In this document: one piece after another, positions 1 to 7,519 of the stretch
Position numbering within the stretch: the stretch's first letter is position 1
How the letters are laid out: each line of letters begins with the position of its first letter
Assembly: GCA_011524675.1 (NCBI GenBank)
Contig: WTJX01000142.1
Coordinates: 1-9,150 of the forward strand
Source of the DNA: Cytophagales bacterium
GTDB taxonomy: Bacteria > Bacteroidota > Bacteroidia > Cytophagales > JAAEPT01
Length of the DNA stretch: 9,150 nucleotides
Reading direction: 5' to 3'
The notes under the pieces: generated by a model
The model's database searches: none
Told to the model about the DNA's origin: nothing
Seen by the model: the letters and a program-made list of their open reading frames with translations, nothing else
Program-made: the position numbers and the translations under genes

Positions 1-117
1 GGCTTATTCTGTTTGTATTTATCAGTTTCTTTCTTCCACAGTCATTTCCAATAGCTCTTTATGTAGGTCTATTGTTTCAAATTTTGTTAAATCACAATTC
101 TTTACACTTTTTATACA

Positions 118-1932
118 ATGAAAAAAATAATTATAGCCTTTAGTACCGCTATAGTCCTTATTTTTGGACTAGCGCTAATGAACTCTTGCCAAAAGGAAGA
201 GGAGACAGATCCAAACTATGTCCCCAGTGGACAAGAAATGATCTTGGGTGAAGGAAAGATAGCCTACTCCATAGAGAATATGCAGCGTGCATTAGACTCT
301 GCACAGGCAGCTTTAGCCAAATCATTCCCTGGCGCAAGGTTGATGACCGAAGAAATCAATCTACGAGTAAATAACAAATACGTGCGTTTTCTTCCCAAAG
401 ACTCTATAGAGCACGAGTTACTTATGGAAGACAGTACGCTCAATTTATTCAACTACCCGATAGATAAACCCATCCTTCAAAATGGCACAGTATATGAGCC
501 TGAGTACACCAATGAGAATGGTTTTTCTTGGCTTTATAGTGTAGTGCCTCTGCATCAACAGCTACCAGAAGGTATTCAAACAGAGGTGATAGAAGAAGTC
601 TTTATTCCTGATTATGGTAAATCTGACCATAGCGCTATTTCTACAGGGCGTGTGGCACGACAAGAAGGTGAGGACGAAGACATTGCCGCAGATACCAACG
701 CCCTTTATGCAGCTGTAGAAGCCTATGCCTTATATTTGGCTGGACAGATGGACGACGAAGAGGCAAATGAAATGATAGAAGCTTTTTCGGGAGGTAATGT
801 ACAACGCCAAGGAGGAACTTTACGCATCAACTCAGACGGTACGCTAGAGCATAAGAAAGTAAATGCATTCATTGAAGCCCTCAAAGGAGTGAAAAATGCT
901 TTGAACATGATTATGCCACGCGCCTTTGCTGGAGGTACTAGTGGCAATTCAAGCACAGCCCCAAAGTTGTGTGCGAAATGCTTAGTAAGTACGAGTTGGA
1001 TGCCCGAAGGCGATCTTTTTATAGAAGACCCAACCATGACGCCTAATAGAGTGCCTCTAAGAGGAATAAAAGTTATAGTACACAGGCATTTGAGAGCAAG
1101 AGCCATGTACACTGACGATGAGGGACATTTTGAATCGGATACTGATTTTAGTAATAGTGCCTACTATACCATACATTTTAGAAATAGGAGCTCATCATGG
1201 TTAGGCAGACGTTACTTTAGAATAAATTCTGGAAAAACTGGTTGGTTTACTCATACACATAGGATTACAGGGAAAACAAAGAGTAGTGTAGATTATACTT
1301 ATACCTTTACGGGTGGATCACCAGACAATTTTAATGAAGCAGTAGCGGCGATGTACCTTGCAACAGAACATTACTACTTTAGAGATGTAGATGGTATTGA
1401 TAGACCAAAAAGACATATGAAAATTTGGGCAAAAGATGAGCATGGTGACGGTATAAATGGCAGTCATAGTGCTAGTAGATATTTTTTCTTAAGGAATCAA
1501 TTGCACATGTTTGCAAAAAGTTCAGCAACATCAGATTATAGAGATACGGATGGTTTGATGGCGACAATGTTTCATGAATTAGCTCATTCTACACACTATA
1601 TTCAAAATTCTTTTGTTAAATTTGGAAATATAGAGACTAGAGTGAAAGAAAGCTGGGCAAGAGGAGTACAATATGTTTTAACTAGAAAATATTTTCCAAG
1701 TTATAATATTCCAACAAGCAGAAGCTCTGGCTATACTGGGCTTGTGAGAGATTTAATTGATACGACAAATAGTGTGATTTCTGGTGATATGGTGAGCGGT
1801 TATACCTTAGCTCAAATAGAGCATACTTTAATATATACAGAAACATGGGAAGAATGGGAACAAAAAATAATTCAATATTATGAAAACGATACAGAAGATG
1901 AAGTTAGCGATCTTTTTGATTATTGGGATTAG
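118..1932 (+). CDS. Putative surface lipoprotein with HEXXH zinc metalloprotease motif
   Basis: 604 residues, starting at an ATG that opens a lipoprotein signal peptide: K2-K3, a hydrophobic run to about residue 20, then MNSC with the lipidated cysteine at C24. The residues after the cysteine (QKEEE) resemble the acidic lipoprotein export signal that sends Bacteroidota lipoproteins to the cell surface, so an exposed outer-membrane location is inferred. Residues about 30-280 are acidic, largely helical and unrecognised. A CAKC pair lies at 285-288. Residues about 310-375 look like a carboxypeptidase-regulatory or CNA-B-type beta sandwich (VPLRGIKVIV, later TDDEGHF). HELAH at 486-490 is a HEXXH zinc site, with H486 and H490 as ligands and E487 as the catalytic base. 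E511 in KESWARG, 20 residues further on, is a plausible third ligand of gluzincin type. The substrate is unknown, and I cannot name a peptidase family. The 3' end overlaps the next gene by 53 bp, which suggests co-transcription. Confidence 0.85.
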   Translation: MKKIIIAFSTAIVLIFGLALMNSCQKEEETDPNYVPSGQEMILGEGKIAYSIENMQRALDSAQAALAKSFPGARLMTEEINLRVNNKYVRFLPKDSIEHELLMEDSTLNLFNYPIDKPILQNGTVYEPEYTNENGFSWLYSVVPLHQQLPEGIQTEVIEEVFIPDYGKSDHSAISTGRVARQEGEDEDIAADTNALYAAVEAYALYLAGQMDDEEANEMIEAFSGGNVQRQGGTLRINSDGTLEHKKVNAFIEALKGVKNALNMIMPRAFAGGTSGNSSTAPKLCAKCLVSTSWMPEGDLFIEDPTMTPNRVPLRGIKVIVHRHLRARAMYTDDEGHFESDTDFSNSAYYTIHFRNRSSSWLGRRYFRINSGKTGWFTHTHRITGKTKSSVDYTYTFTGGSPDNFNEAVAAMYLATEHYYFRDVDGIDRPKRHMKIWAKDEHGDGINGSHSASRYFFLRNQLHMFAKSSATSDYRDTDGLMATMFHELAHSTHYIQNSFVKFGNIETRVKESWARGVQYVLTRKYFPSYNIPTSRSSGYTGLVRDLIDTTNSVISGDMVSGYTLAQIEHTLIYTETWEEWEQKIIQYYENDTEDEVSDLFDYWD

Positions 1933-2326
1933 TTTTTTTAAATGTGAAGACTCTATGCAGGTAGAGAATGACGTAGAAAAAATGAAAATAGTCAATAATA
2001 CTGCTTTAGATGTTAAAATCAAGACTTATTCCTCAAGAATAATGGAGAGTAGTTTAAAGGATACTTTTGAAATTGCTGCATACGATAGTCTTATTTATAA
2101 AATATATACCGAAAGAGGGGTAGTGTCTTGTGCTAGTGGTGCTGATTTCGCTATGAATAATGACTCTATCGTCTTGTTGTTTAGTGATGACAAAACTTTA
2201 GCTTTTTATGGAAGCGATGGAATTAGTATGGGTGATTATAAGAACTATGATTGTGAGGAGATAGAAGGTGAGCCAACTACTTTTATATACACCATTGATC
2301 TTGATGATTATAATTTAGCAGAGTAA
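1880..2326 (+). CDS. Small hypothetical lipoprotein overlapping the metalloprotease gene
   Basis: 148 residues from the ATG at 1880. The ATG at 1898 is also possible, giving 142 residues with a more typical short signal peptide (MKLAIFLIIGISFFKC). The hydrophobic N-terminus ending in FFKC followed by EDS looks like a lipoprotein signal. The lysine just before the cysteine is unusual for signal peptidase II, where Gly, Ala or Ser is normal, so lipidation is likely but not certain. The mature part is acidic and beta-rich, with no recognised domain. It contains two further cysteines (in VSCASG and YDCEE) that could form a disulfide. The signal peptide is encoded in a different frame within the last 53 bp (or 35 bp) of the upstream gene, implying translational coupling and perhaps a partner or inhibitor role. 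That function is only a guess from position. A strong terminator follows the stop codon by 6 bp. Confidence 0.75.
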   Translation: MKTIQKMKLAIFLIIGISFFKCEDSMQVENDVEKMKIVNNTALDVKIKTYSSRIMESSLKDTFEIAAYDSLIYKIYTERGVVSCASGADFAMNNDSIVLLFSDDKTLAFYGSDGISMGDYKNYDCEEIEGEPTTFIYTIDLDDYNLAE

Positions 2327-2332
2327 TATTAC

Positions 2333-2365
2333 AAAAAGGCTGTTCATTAGATGAGCAGCCTTTTT
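2333..2365 (+). terminator. Strong intrinsic terminator, probably bidirectional
   Basis: A 15-bp stem (2333-2347 with 2351-2365) contains one G-T wobble and a 3-nt TAG loop. The core is GGCTG/CAGCC, flanked by an A5 tract on the left and a T5 tract on the right, so it reads as a terminator on both strands. It sits 6 bp after the small lipoprotein gene on the + strand and about 50 bp past the stop of the DyP peroxidase gene on the - strand. That is the expected place for a shared terminator between convergent units. Confidence 0.9.
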
Positions 2366-2414
2366 GTGTTTCTATTCAGTTCAAAAAATAATATTTTTCG
2401 GTTTCATCGCATGA

Positions 2415-3890
2415 CTAGCAGTTGGCAAGAAACTTTAAGGCTCTTATGCTTGGCATAAAAAAGTAAGCGCCTCCTTTTATCTGTACAAAGCGTGGGATGC
2501 CTGTTGTTTTTTTTCTGAGAGGCTGTTCTTGCGCTGTAAAAGTAGTCGTCGCACCTTTTCCCATAATCTCTGGGTAGCCAATGATAGGATCTGGATCTTC
2601 ATATAGGCCTGCAAACTTAGGGTTGTTTATCCATGTTTGTTGCATCAACTCAAACTGTCGTCCAATATTAGCATTGAAGCATAAGAAATGTAGTCCTCTA
2701 TCTTTGTCTGTTTTGGAAGAGGATAGCACCTCTTTTGGATCTAGGGTTGGTGAGATAGGCTCACCATAAGAACGCCCTCTGCGCAAGATTCTAAAACGCT
2801 TCATGAATTTTTGGGATTTCTCCATATCTTTTTCTTTGCTATTAGAGCTATTTCTAAGGAAATTGTCTCGTGGGTTGGCACGACGTATGTGTGCGCCTAT
2901 AGGACACTTAAACCCATCGAAATCATGTTGTGCATAACCAAAGTTGTCAAAGGTTTTGTATTTGTCGTTTGGCTCAAGAGGGCATTTGGCAAGAGGCGAT
3001 CCATTGCGCCAACGCCCTACCATCTTCGCTGCTAATGCGTCCATACTTGCTGAGGTATCATCTACACCTTGCTCAGTTACCGATTGCTCCATAAACTTCC
3101 AAAAGCCTACGACGTCTTGCTGCATTTGCCTGAACACCAGCATACTCCCGTTTTTACCTAAGTCTTTACGTCCTTGGGTAGTGAGATCTGGTGTTAATAT
3201 GTCTTGGTGGTCCATTTCGGAGGGCACATTAGGACTAAAAGGGTATTGGTCGTATTCATTTTTATAGCCAAAAATGAATTCTCCTGGATTGATAAGGTTT
3301 GCAGAGTGTTCTTTCTCTTCTCTTCTTCCTGCATCTTTCATTACAGGCTGGGCTATGCCATCTCGGAAGCCAAAGTGTTCTTTATTTTCATGAAGGCTAA
3401 CGGTATCTAGCCTATTGAGTAAGCTTATTGCATGGGTGTCAAAGCTTTTTTGCTGTGCTTCGATTAAGCTATCTAAGCCTTCTTTTGACTTGGCGTATAG
3501 TAAAAGTACTGCGTCAACAGCTTGCTTATCACTTTCGTTTCCCCAGTCCCAGTGCTTAGGGTCGCTTTCGCCAAAGTCTCCTAAAACCCTTTGTCTGTGA
3601 GGTGTAACCATTCCTTCTTCAAACTCTCTGGAAAAAGTATTCATGACGGTATCGTTTATACCCAATATAGCGAGTCCTTTTTGGGTAAAGGCGATATTGA
3701 TGGCATGTTTTACAGCATCATCTTTTGTAGAAAGTGTAGCATTGGTAACCTTCTCTGCGATGTCTGTCAACCATGATTTTGCCTTTTGTTTTTCATTGAA
3801 ATGAAGTAATAAATAGGCTGCATGAGGCATTTTGCCATAACCTTTTATAATGATGCCTTGTACATCTTCTAATTCTACTTTATTAGCCAT
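2415..3890 (-). CDS. DyP-type (dye-decolourising) haem peroxidase
   Basis: 491 residues from the ATG at 3890 (MANKVELED). A longer open frame to 3926 would need a TTG start and adds only a 12-residue tail, so I reject it. DyP enzymes use H2O2 to oxidise dyes, aromatics and other substrates through a haem. GFRDG at 174-178 is the family hallmark, carrying the distal aspartate. CPIGAHIRRANPRD follows, with H334 as the expected proximal haem ligand and arginines just after it for the distal side. Other family blocks are LVFRQMQQDVVGFWKFM, VGRWRNGSPL, and FLCFNANIGRQFELMQ near the C-terminus. The length and the GRWRNGSPL block fit the larger DyPs rather than the short EfeB type. There is no Sec or Tat signal, so it is probably cytoplasmic. 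The protein ends soon after the fold (FLANC), with no obvious encapsulin-targeting tail. It is the last gene of a three-gene - strand cluster. Confidence 0.92.
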   Translation of the reverse strand: MANKVELEDVQGIIIKGYGKMPHAAYLLLHFNEKQKAKSWLTDIAEKVTNATLSTKDDAVKHAINIAFTQKGLAILGINDTVMNTFSREFEEGMVTPHRQRVLGDFGESDPKHWDWGNESDKQAVDAVLLLYAKSKEGLDSLIEAQQKSFDTHAISLLNRLDTVSLHENKEHFGFRDGIAQPVMKDAGRREEKEHSANLINPGEFIFGYKNEYDQYPFSPNVPSEMDHQDILTPDLTTQGRKDLGKNGSMLVFRQMQQDVVGFWKFMEQSVTEQGVDDTSASMDALAAKMVGRWRNGSPLAKCPLEPNDKYKTFDNFGYAQHDFDGFKCPIGAHIRRANPRDNFLRNSSNSKEKDMEKSQKFMKRFRILRRGRSYGEPISPTLDPKEVLSSSKTDKDRGLHFLCFNANIGRQFELMQQTWINNPKFAGLYEDPDPIIGYPEIMGKGATTTFTAQEQPLRKKTTGIPRFVQIKGGAYFFMPSIRALKFLANC

Positions 3891-3924
3891 GATTTTGCTG
3901 TTTGATATTAATATTATGTTAAGC

Positions 3925-3945
3925 AAAAGCCTTACTTACTAAGGC
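3925..3945 (-). terminator. Weak hairpin between the 440-residue protein gene and the DyP gene
   Basis: On the - strand the sequence forms a 6-bp stem GCCTTA/TAAGGC (3940-3945 with 3929-3934) with a 5-nt loop, followed by TTTT (3928-3925). It begins 4 bp after the stop of the upstream gene. The short stem and U tract suggest a partial terminator or attenuator that could lower DyP expression relative to the two upstream genes. It could also be a processing site. Confidence 0.4.
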
Positions 3946-3949
3946 GTTT

Positions 3950-5272
3950 TTAAAACCTTTTGAGCCAGTCTGCTACGCTTTCTTTGCTTTTCCCTGCCAA
4001 TCCTTTTCTGATTTCTTGGTTATTCAAAATGTTTTTTACTGTAAGTGTAGGGTAAGCGCTATACCATACTTGGCAGGGGTATTGGTTGTTTCTTACTACC
4101 GTTTTGAATGCTTGCTCATCATGTGCACCTTCGCCTAATAATCCTTTAACCTTGGGGTAGCCGACTGTAGTACCAAAGGTGAGATTCATGGCTGCCGCAG
4201 ACCTGTCTATAAACTCACTCAGGTATATCTCCCACGCACCATCATAGTTGCTTAGAAAGATCACATTCTTTCCTTTGTTGAAGAGTGTCCACCTTGCAAA
4301 GTGAATCGTTTCTATACCGCTAAGCTTCCCTTTGGTAGAGCGGTAAACTCCATTCAATGAAAAAAGCCAAAGTCCTATTCTCAATTGAGTAGTTCGGTAC
4401 CAATAAGGTTTTTTGATTCCTCCATAGACGGTAAGTTGATTCATGAAGATGCGGTCTTCATTATTGAGCAAGTTTTCTAAATCTTTGGCTCTATTGATTT
4501 CCTTTCTATACTTATTATCCTTTTTGTTGAATATCCAAGCTGTGATAAAAAAGAAAGCGAACAGCAGTGCTACAGGAACGATAAACAACAACTTAAATAA
4601 TAACTTGCCATAATATTTTAAATACCATCCTATAGAAGGCTTTGCTCTTGGCGTAGTTGCCCAATTCAGTTCGCTATCGTTCTTTACCAAATTACAGATG
4701 ATTTTTTTGATCTCTGTAGGAGTTTTGCCTTTTAGTGTATTATTCTTTTGAGTATCATTGATGAAGCTTTGTATCCTAGCTCTGAGCTTAGACTCTCCGA
4801 GTAGCTGCTCTACCGTCCCCCCTCTGATAGCAGGCCAAAAAAGTTGGTTTTTTTTACTATGCTTTAGGAAGTATTTGATGATGTCGTCAGTACTTAAAGT
4901 ATTTTTATCTCCTTGGGGAAAGGCTTTGCAATGACGATAAATAGAAATGATACATTCTTTATTGGTAGAAACTATTTCCCGAAGGTGGTCTTTTGTTTTT
5001 CCATCAAAATTACTTGTAAAAACTAAACTGATAGGGAACTGATGCTCTGGCGAGTACCCGCCTTTGCCATCGGATATTTTAGCATCGTCAATGATGAACC
5101 ATCTCGCAAAATGCATACTAGAAATGGATTTAAAATCCATTATCCCTCCCCCTGTATCATCTTTTCCAATGCTGGCTAATCGTTCTCGTAAACTTTTTAG
5201 GTTACTATCACCATCTATTTCTGTGATGATTGTTATGCCACTTTGATCTATATATTTCTCATTATTTTTCAT
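3950..5272 (-). CDS. Membrane-anchored protein with two copies of an HFARW / SN(F/Y)DG domain, partner of haem peroxidases
   Basis: 440 residues, ATG start at 5272. I cannot give a family name, but the architecture is clear. Copy 1 spans about residues 46-170: MHFARW at 53-58, SNFDG at 87-91, a segment ending in AFP at 117-119, then QLFWPA at 143-148 and a TVEQLL helix. Copy 2 spans about 316-430: IHFARW at 323-328, SNYDG at 341-345, GYP at 371-373, QVWYSA at 401-406, then TVKNIL. The order and spacing match, apart from an insertion of about 16 residues in copy 1 between HFARW and SNFDG. Between the copies lies one strongly hydrophobic run (about 224-248) with lysines on both sides, followed by a charged, probably helical stretch. 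Alternating beta and alpha pieces suggest a ferredoxin-like fold, as in DyP itself, but this is inference. It lies between the catalase-like and DyP genes, so it may anchor, scaffold or feed these enzymes. From memory, proteins with this motif pair recur near DyP genes, but I cannot check that here. Confidence 0.8.
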   Translation of the reverse strand: MKNNEKYIDQSGITIITEIDGDSNLKSLRERLASIGKDDTGGGIMDFKSISSMHFARWFIIDDAKISDGKGGYSPEHQFPISLVFTSNFDGKTKDHLREIVSTNKECIISIYRHCKAFPQGDKNTLSTDDIIKYFLKHSKKNQLFWPAIRGGTVEQLLGESKLRARIQSFINDTQKNNTLKGKTPTEIKKIICNLVKNDSELNWATTPRAKPSIGWYLKYYGKLLFKLLFIVPVALLFAFFFITAWIFNKKDNKYRKEINRAKDLENLLNNEDRIFMNQLTVYGGIKKPYWYRTTQLRIGLWLFSLNGVYRSTKGKLSGIETIHFARWTLFNKGKNVIFLSNYDGAWEIYLSEFIDRSAAAMNLTFGTTVGYPKVKGLLGEGAHDEQAFKTVVRNNQYPCQVWYSAYPTLTVKNILNNQEIRKGLAGKSKESVADWLKRF

Positions 5273-5305
5273 ACGTACTATAGATAAAACATTAAAAGAA
5301 GGCTT

Positions 5306-5324
5306 TGCAAAACCATCTTTTGCA
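5306..5324. repeat. Short perfect inverted repeat in the intergenic gap
   Basis: TGCAAAA (5306-5312) and TTTTGCA (5318-5324) are perfect 7-bp arms around a 5-nt centre. They lie in the 74-bp gap between the catalase-like gene and the 440-residue protein gene. This could be an mRNA hairpin within the operon or a small operator. No U tract follows, so it is not a good terminator. Confidence 0.4.
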
Positions 5325-5346
5325 CTTTTCAGCGTTATACAAAATT

Positions 5347-6363
5347 TTAATTCACTTCATTAAATGATACCATACTTTTAGGTTCCGCCAAGTTTTCCAC
5401 ATGGTTTTGTCCTCTTCTAAAACGGGCAATGGCTTCATAGACCGTTTTTCTTGCCCTGTTGGCTCCTCCCAGAGGGCGATGTGCTTCTATACAATGCCAA
5501 GGTGTAAACGAAAGGTTTTCGCCATAGCTTTCTTGTGCTTTACTATTAAAGACTTGTTTTTTTATCTTTATGGTCGCCACTTTTTCAAATGGAGAAGTCC
5601 ACTTGACAGTAGGGTTTTCTATGGGCATCTTTTGGGCATCGGTCTGAAACTGTACCATAAAATCGAAGCTGTACTCTTGTTCTTCTAGGTCCGAGATCAA
5701 TCTTTCTTTTAGGAAGTCGTCGGAAGGATCTTTCGGGAATGATGAAGTTGTTTTTTTCTGTGGGAAGGCTGCATATTTGACGGCTTTTCCTTCTCCATAT
5801 TTGTAGGGAGACATACTATAAAAAGATGTTTCTAGTAGGTTGCTACATTTGCTTATCATTTTGATAGACCTGACAATTACTGCGGGATGTGTGATGGCAT
5901 AGAAAAATAGTTTTATAAAACCTCCCAAAAGGGCTTCTATTGATCTTTGAAAATCTTTTACACTAGCGGTTTGTAGTGTCTTGGAAGTAACGAGTAAGAA
6001 ATCCTGTGTGTTTGCGTCCTTTTCTTTTTCTAAAAGCTTTTTCCCCTCTACGCCTACCAGTTTTAGCGCCATACCCCTTAAATCCTTTTTTTTATCCTTG
6101 GTAGCTTTTCTTTTGGCATTTGAAAATCGTACCCATGCGTCATAGGTTTTTCCTTCGGCAAATATTCCTTCCTTTAGATGTGGAGGAAGGGAGGCTTCAA
6201 CGATAAATTCTGCTTTTAATAGCGCATGCATTTTGGGGTGAAACATGCGTTTCACCTTTTCTGAGCGATAATACTTAGCTAGTGTTTGTATAAATCTATC
6301 TGCTATTTTACCTGCGTAGTACTCCTCTTTAGGTTCAATATATTCTTTGCCAATTGTGTTCAT
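5347..6363 (-). CDS. Catalase-superfamily haem protein (catalase-related peroxidase or hydroperoxide-converting enzyme)
   Basis: 338 residues from the ATG at 6363. The open frame extends two codons further to a TTG at 6369, which is a less likely start. This is the short, diverged branch of the catalase fold. RMFHPKMH carries the expected distal catalytic histidine (H42). RFSNA at 79-83 and DLRGMALK at about 94-101 match the catalase RFS and RD-RGFA-K blocks. NTQDF holds the distal asparagine (N118). PWH at 288-290 and HRPLGG at 295-300 precede RKTVY, which fits the RxxxY proximal motif with Y309 as axial haem ligand. About 480 residues is normal for a monofunctional catalase, so this is a reduced form. 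Relatives act as weak catalases or peroxidases, or convert fatty-acid hydroperoxides (allene oxide synthase-like). Which applies here cannot be told from sequence. There is no signal peptide, although about 148-166 is hydrophobic (FIKLFFYAI) and could lie on a membrane. It is the first gene of the three-gene haem cluster. Confidence 0.88.
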   Translation of the reverse strand: MNTIGKEYIEPKEEYYAGKIADRFIQTLAKYYRSEKVKRMFHPKMHALLKAEFIVEASLPPHLKEGIFAEGKTYDAWVRFSNAKRKATKDKKKDLRGMALKLVGVEGKKLLEKEKDANTQDFLLVTSKTLQTASVKDFQRSIEALLGGFIKLFFYAITHPAVIVRSIKMISKCSNLLETSFYSMSPYKYGEGKAVKYAAFPQKKTTSSFPKDPSDDFLKERLISDLEEQEYSFDFMVQFQTDAQKMPIENPTVKWTSPFEKVATIKIKKQVFNSKAQESYGENLSFTPWHCIEAHRPLGGANRARKTVYEAIARFRRGQNHVENLAEPKSMVSFNEVN

Positions 6364-6955
6364 AGACAATTAATAGATTATTATTAGCTTTAATCTATAC
6401 AACAATTCTATCTATATTTTTAGACTTATGCAAATTAACTTTAAATTAATTTATAATCTTATCTAAAAATTTTAAATGATTTTTAGCACAAAAACAATAT
6501 TCGTTTATTTATATCGCTTTACAATCCTATTGGATAGTGATGGTAATAATGAGAATATCTTCGTTAAATTCAAAAATTGAAATAAAAAGTAATCTTATTT
6601 TACACCATATAATATTTATCAATAATGTTTTTTATGATTTATAGCATTAAAAAAGATGAAAACTGTTGATATAAGTATTTGGAAAACGATGCCTTGATGA
6701 TCATAAGCTTTTGACTGTTAGGTATTAGCTAATCGCTTTTTTAGTTATGAGTCAAAACGATATGCTATTTATTAAAAGAAGGCTAAGCGCTAAAAGCTTT
6801 AGCTATAGAAAGTATTTAGTGAAAAATCAAAAGTTTGTTATTTGTCTTTTGGTACTCCCTAGATTTAATACATTGGTAATCAGACAGTTAAAACAAAACT
6901 TTATTAACAACATTCGTGGATCAGTTAAAAAATAATTCAGACAAACAAACCAAAA
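6364..6955. other. 592-bp AT-rich intergenic region upstream of the haem operon
   Basis: I see no convincing gene here. It separates the rhomboid gene from the catalase-like gene, both on the - strand, so it should hold the rhomboid unit's 3' end and the haem operon promoter. No exact TAnnTTTG box was found on the - strand near 6363. The nearest is TTAATTTG (6438 down to 6431), one mismatch away. Short palindromes include ATTAGCTAAT at 6724-6733 and GCTAAA/TTTAGC arms at 6789-6794 and 6798-6803. AAATTAA occurs twice at about 6432-6449. A 62-codon + strand open frame at 6747-6935 is K/N/I/F-rich, has no recognisable domain and is probably chance. Confidence 0.6.
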
Positions 6956-7519
6956 TTATTCCGTAGGCTGGGTATTTCTGTTTGATTGAAATCCAAAAAA
7001 AGCGCCGCAAATACCACCAAGAATATGAGCAAATTGTGAAATATTATCTTCTTCAAAGCTATTAACAACTTCTTTTCCTACATACAAAAGAAAAACTAGA
7101 ATAAACGTAAGAGGGATTTTGCCATTTTTCATATTGGTAAACGAAATCAATATGATTAGCATAAAGACAATGCCACTAGCTCCTCTGATGCCAGTAGAAA
7201 AAAAGATGATATTTAGTATTGCTGTAGCCAAAGTAGTTGTCAAGGTCATATAAAATAAACGCTTACTGCCATAGCGTTCTTCTAAGATAGGGCCTAATAG
7301 CAGTATGAAGCTCAGGTTGCCAAAGAGGTGCTCTACATCTGCATGATTTAGTACATAGGTAAAGACAGAAACATAGCTAGCTAAGGCTGTAAAAGAAAAG
7401 CTCCCTCTCAATACAAAAAAGTCTGTTTGGTCAAGTCCCGTACCTTTTAATAGGAAGTAAAGTATGATGCAGAGAAATGTGAACGTAAGAATAAAAGGAG
7501 AGTTGTAATGTAGCTTCAT
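6956..7519 (-). CDS. Rhomboid-family intramembrane serine protease
   Basis: 187 residues, about six membrane segments, an integral inner-membrane protein. Rhomboids cut transmembrane segments of substrate proteins inside the bilayer. The family motifs are present. H59 and H64 with N68 in HLFGN form the conserved loop and helix 2 block that stabilises the oxyanion. ILEERYG (78-84) is the usual block at the end of that helix. GASG (113-116) carries the nucleophile S115. H165 in QFAHILGG is the catalytic base, followed by a GxxxG-type helix. All dyad residues are intact, so it should be active. The start codon overlaps the stop of the XRE regulator by 4 bp (ATGA), so the two are translationally coupled. 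The substrate is unknown. Co-expression with a regulator, opposite a PspA unit, suggests a membrane-stress role. Confidence 0.92.
   Translation of the reverse strand: MKLHYNSPFILTFTFLCIILYFLLKGTGLDQTDFFVLRGSFSFTALASYVSVFTYVLNHADVEHLFGNLSFILLLGPILEERYGSKRLFYMTLTTTLATAILNIIFFSTGIRGASGIVFMLIILISFTNMKNGKIPLTFILVFLLYVGKEVVNSFEEDNISQFAHILGGICGAFFGFQSNRNTQPTE

Noticed and set aside
3..143. Open frame on the + strand at the left edge, hydrophobic, ending inside the first lipoprotein gene.
   Set aside because: The DNA here is very T-rich, so a hydrophobic translation is expected by chance. There is no recognisable motif, and only about 46 codons are visible. It could be the tail of an upstream membrane protein, but this cannot be supported.
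723..1112. 129-codon open frame on the - strand opposite the metalloprotease gene.
   Set aside because: It is antisense to a gene with a clear signal peptide and HELAH motif, and its translation shows no domain.
2384..2398. AT-only inverted repeat AAAAATA/TATTTTT near the DyP stop codon.
   Set aside because: Low complexity and easily formed by chance. The adjacent G/C-cored hairpin at 2333-2365 explains termination better.
2944..3267. 107-codon open frame on the + strand opposite the DyP peroxidase gene.
   Set aside because: It lies wholly within the DyP coding region, whose motifs are unmistakable. The antisense product is Ser/Cys-rich with no domain.
5401..5688. 95-codon open frame on the + strand opposite the catalase-like gene.
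   Set aside because: It is a shadow of conserved catalase-fold sequence on the other strand.
6747..6935. 62-codon + strand open frame in the long intergenic region (MSQNDMLFIKRR).
   Set aside because: The composition is what AT-rich DNA gives by chance, there is no promoter box upstream and no family resemblance. It stays possible only as an orphan small protein.
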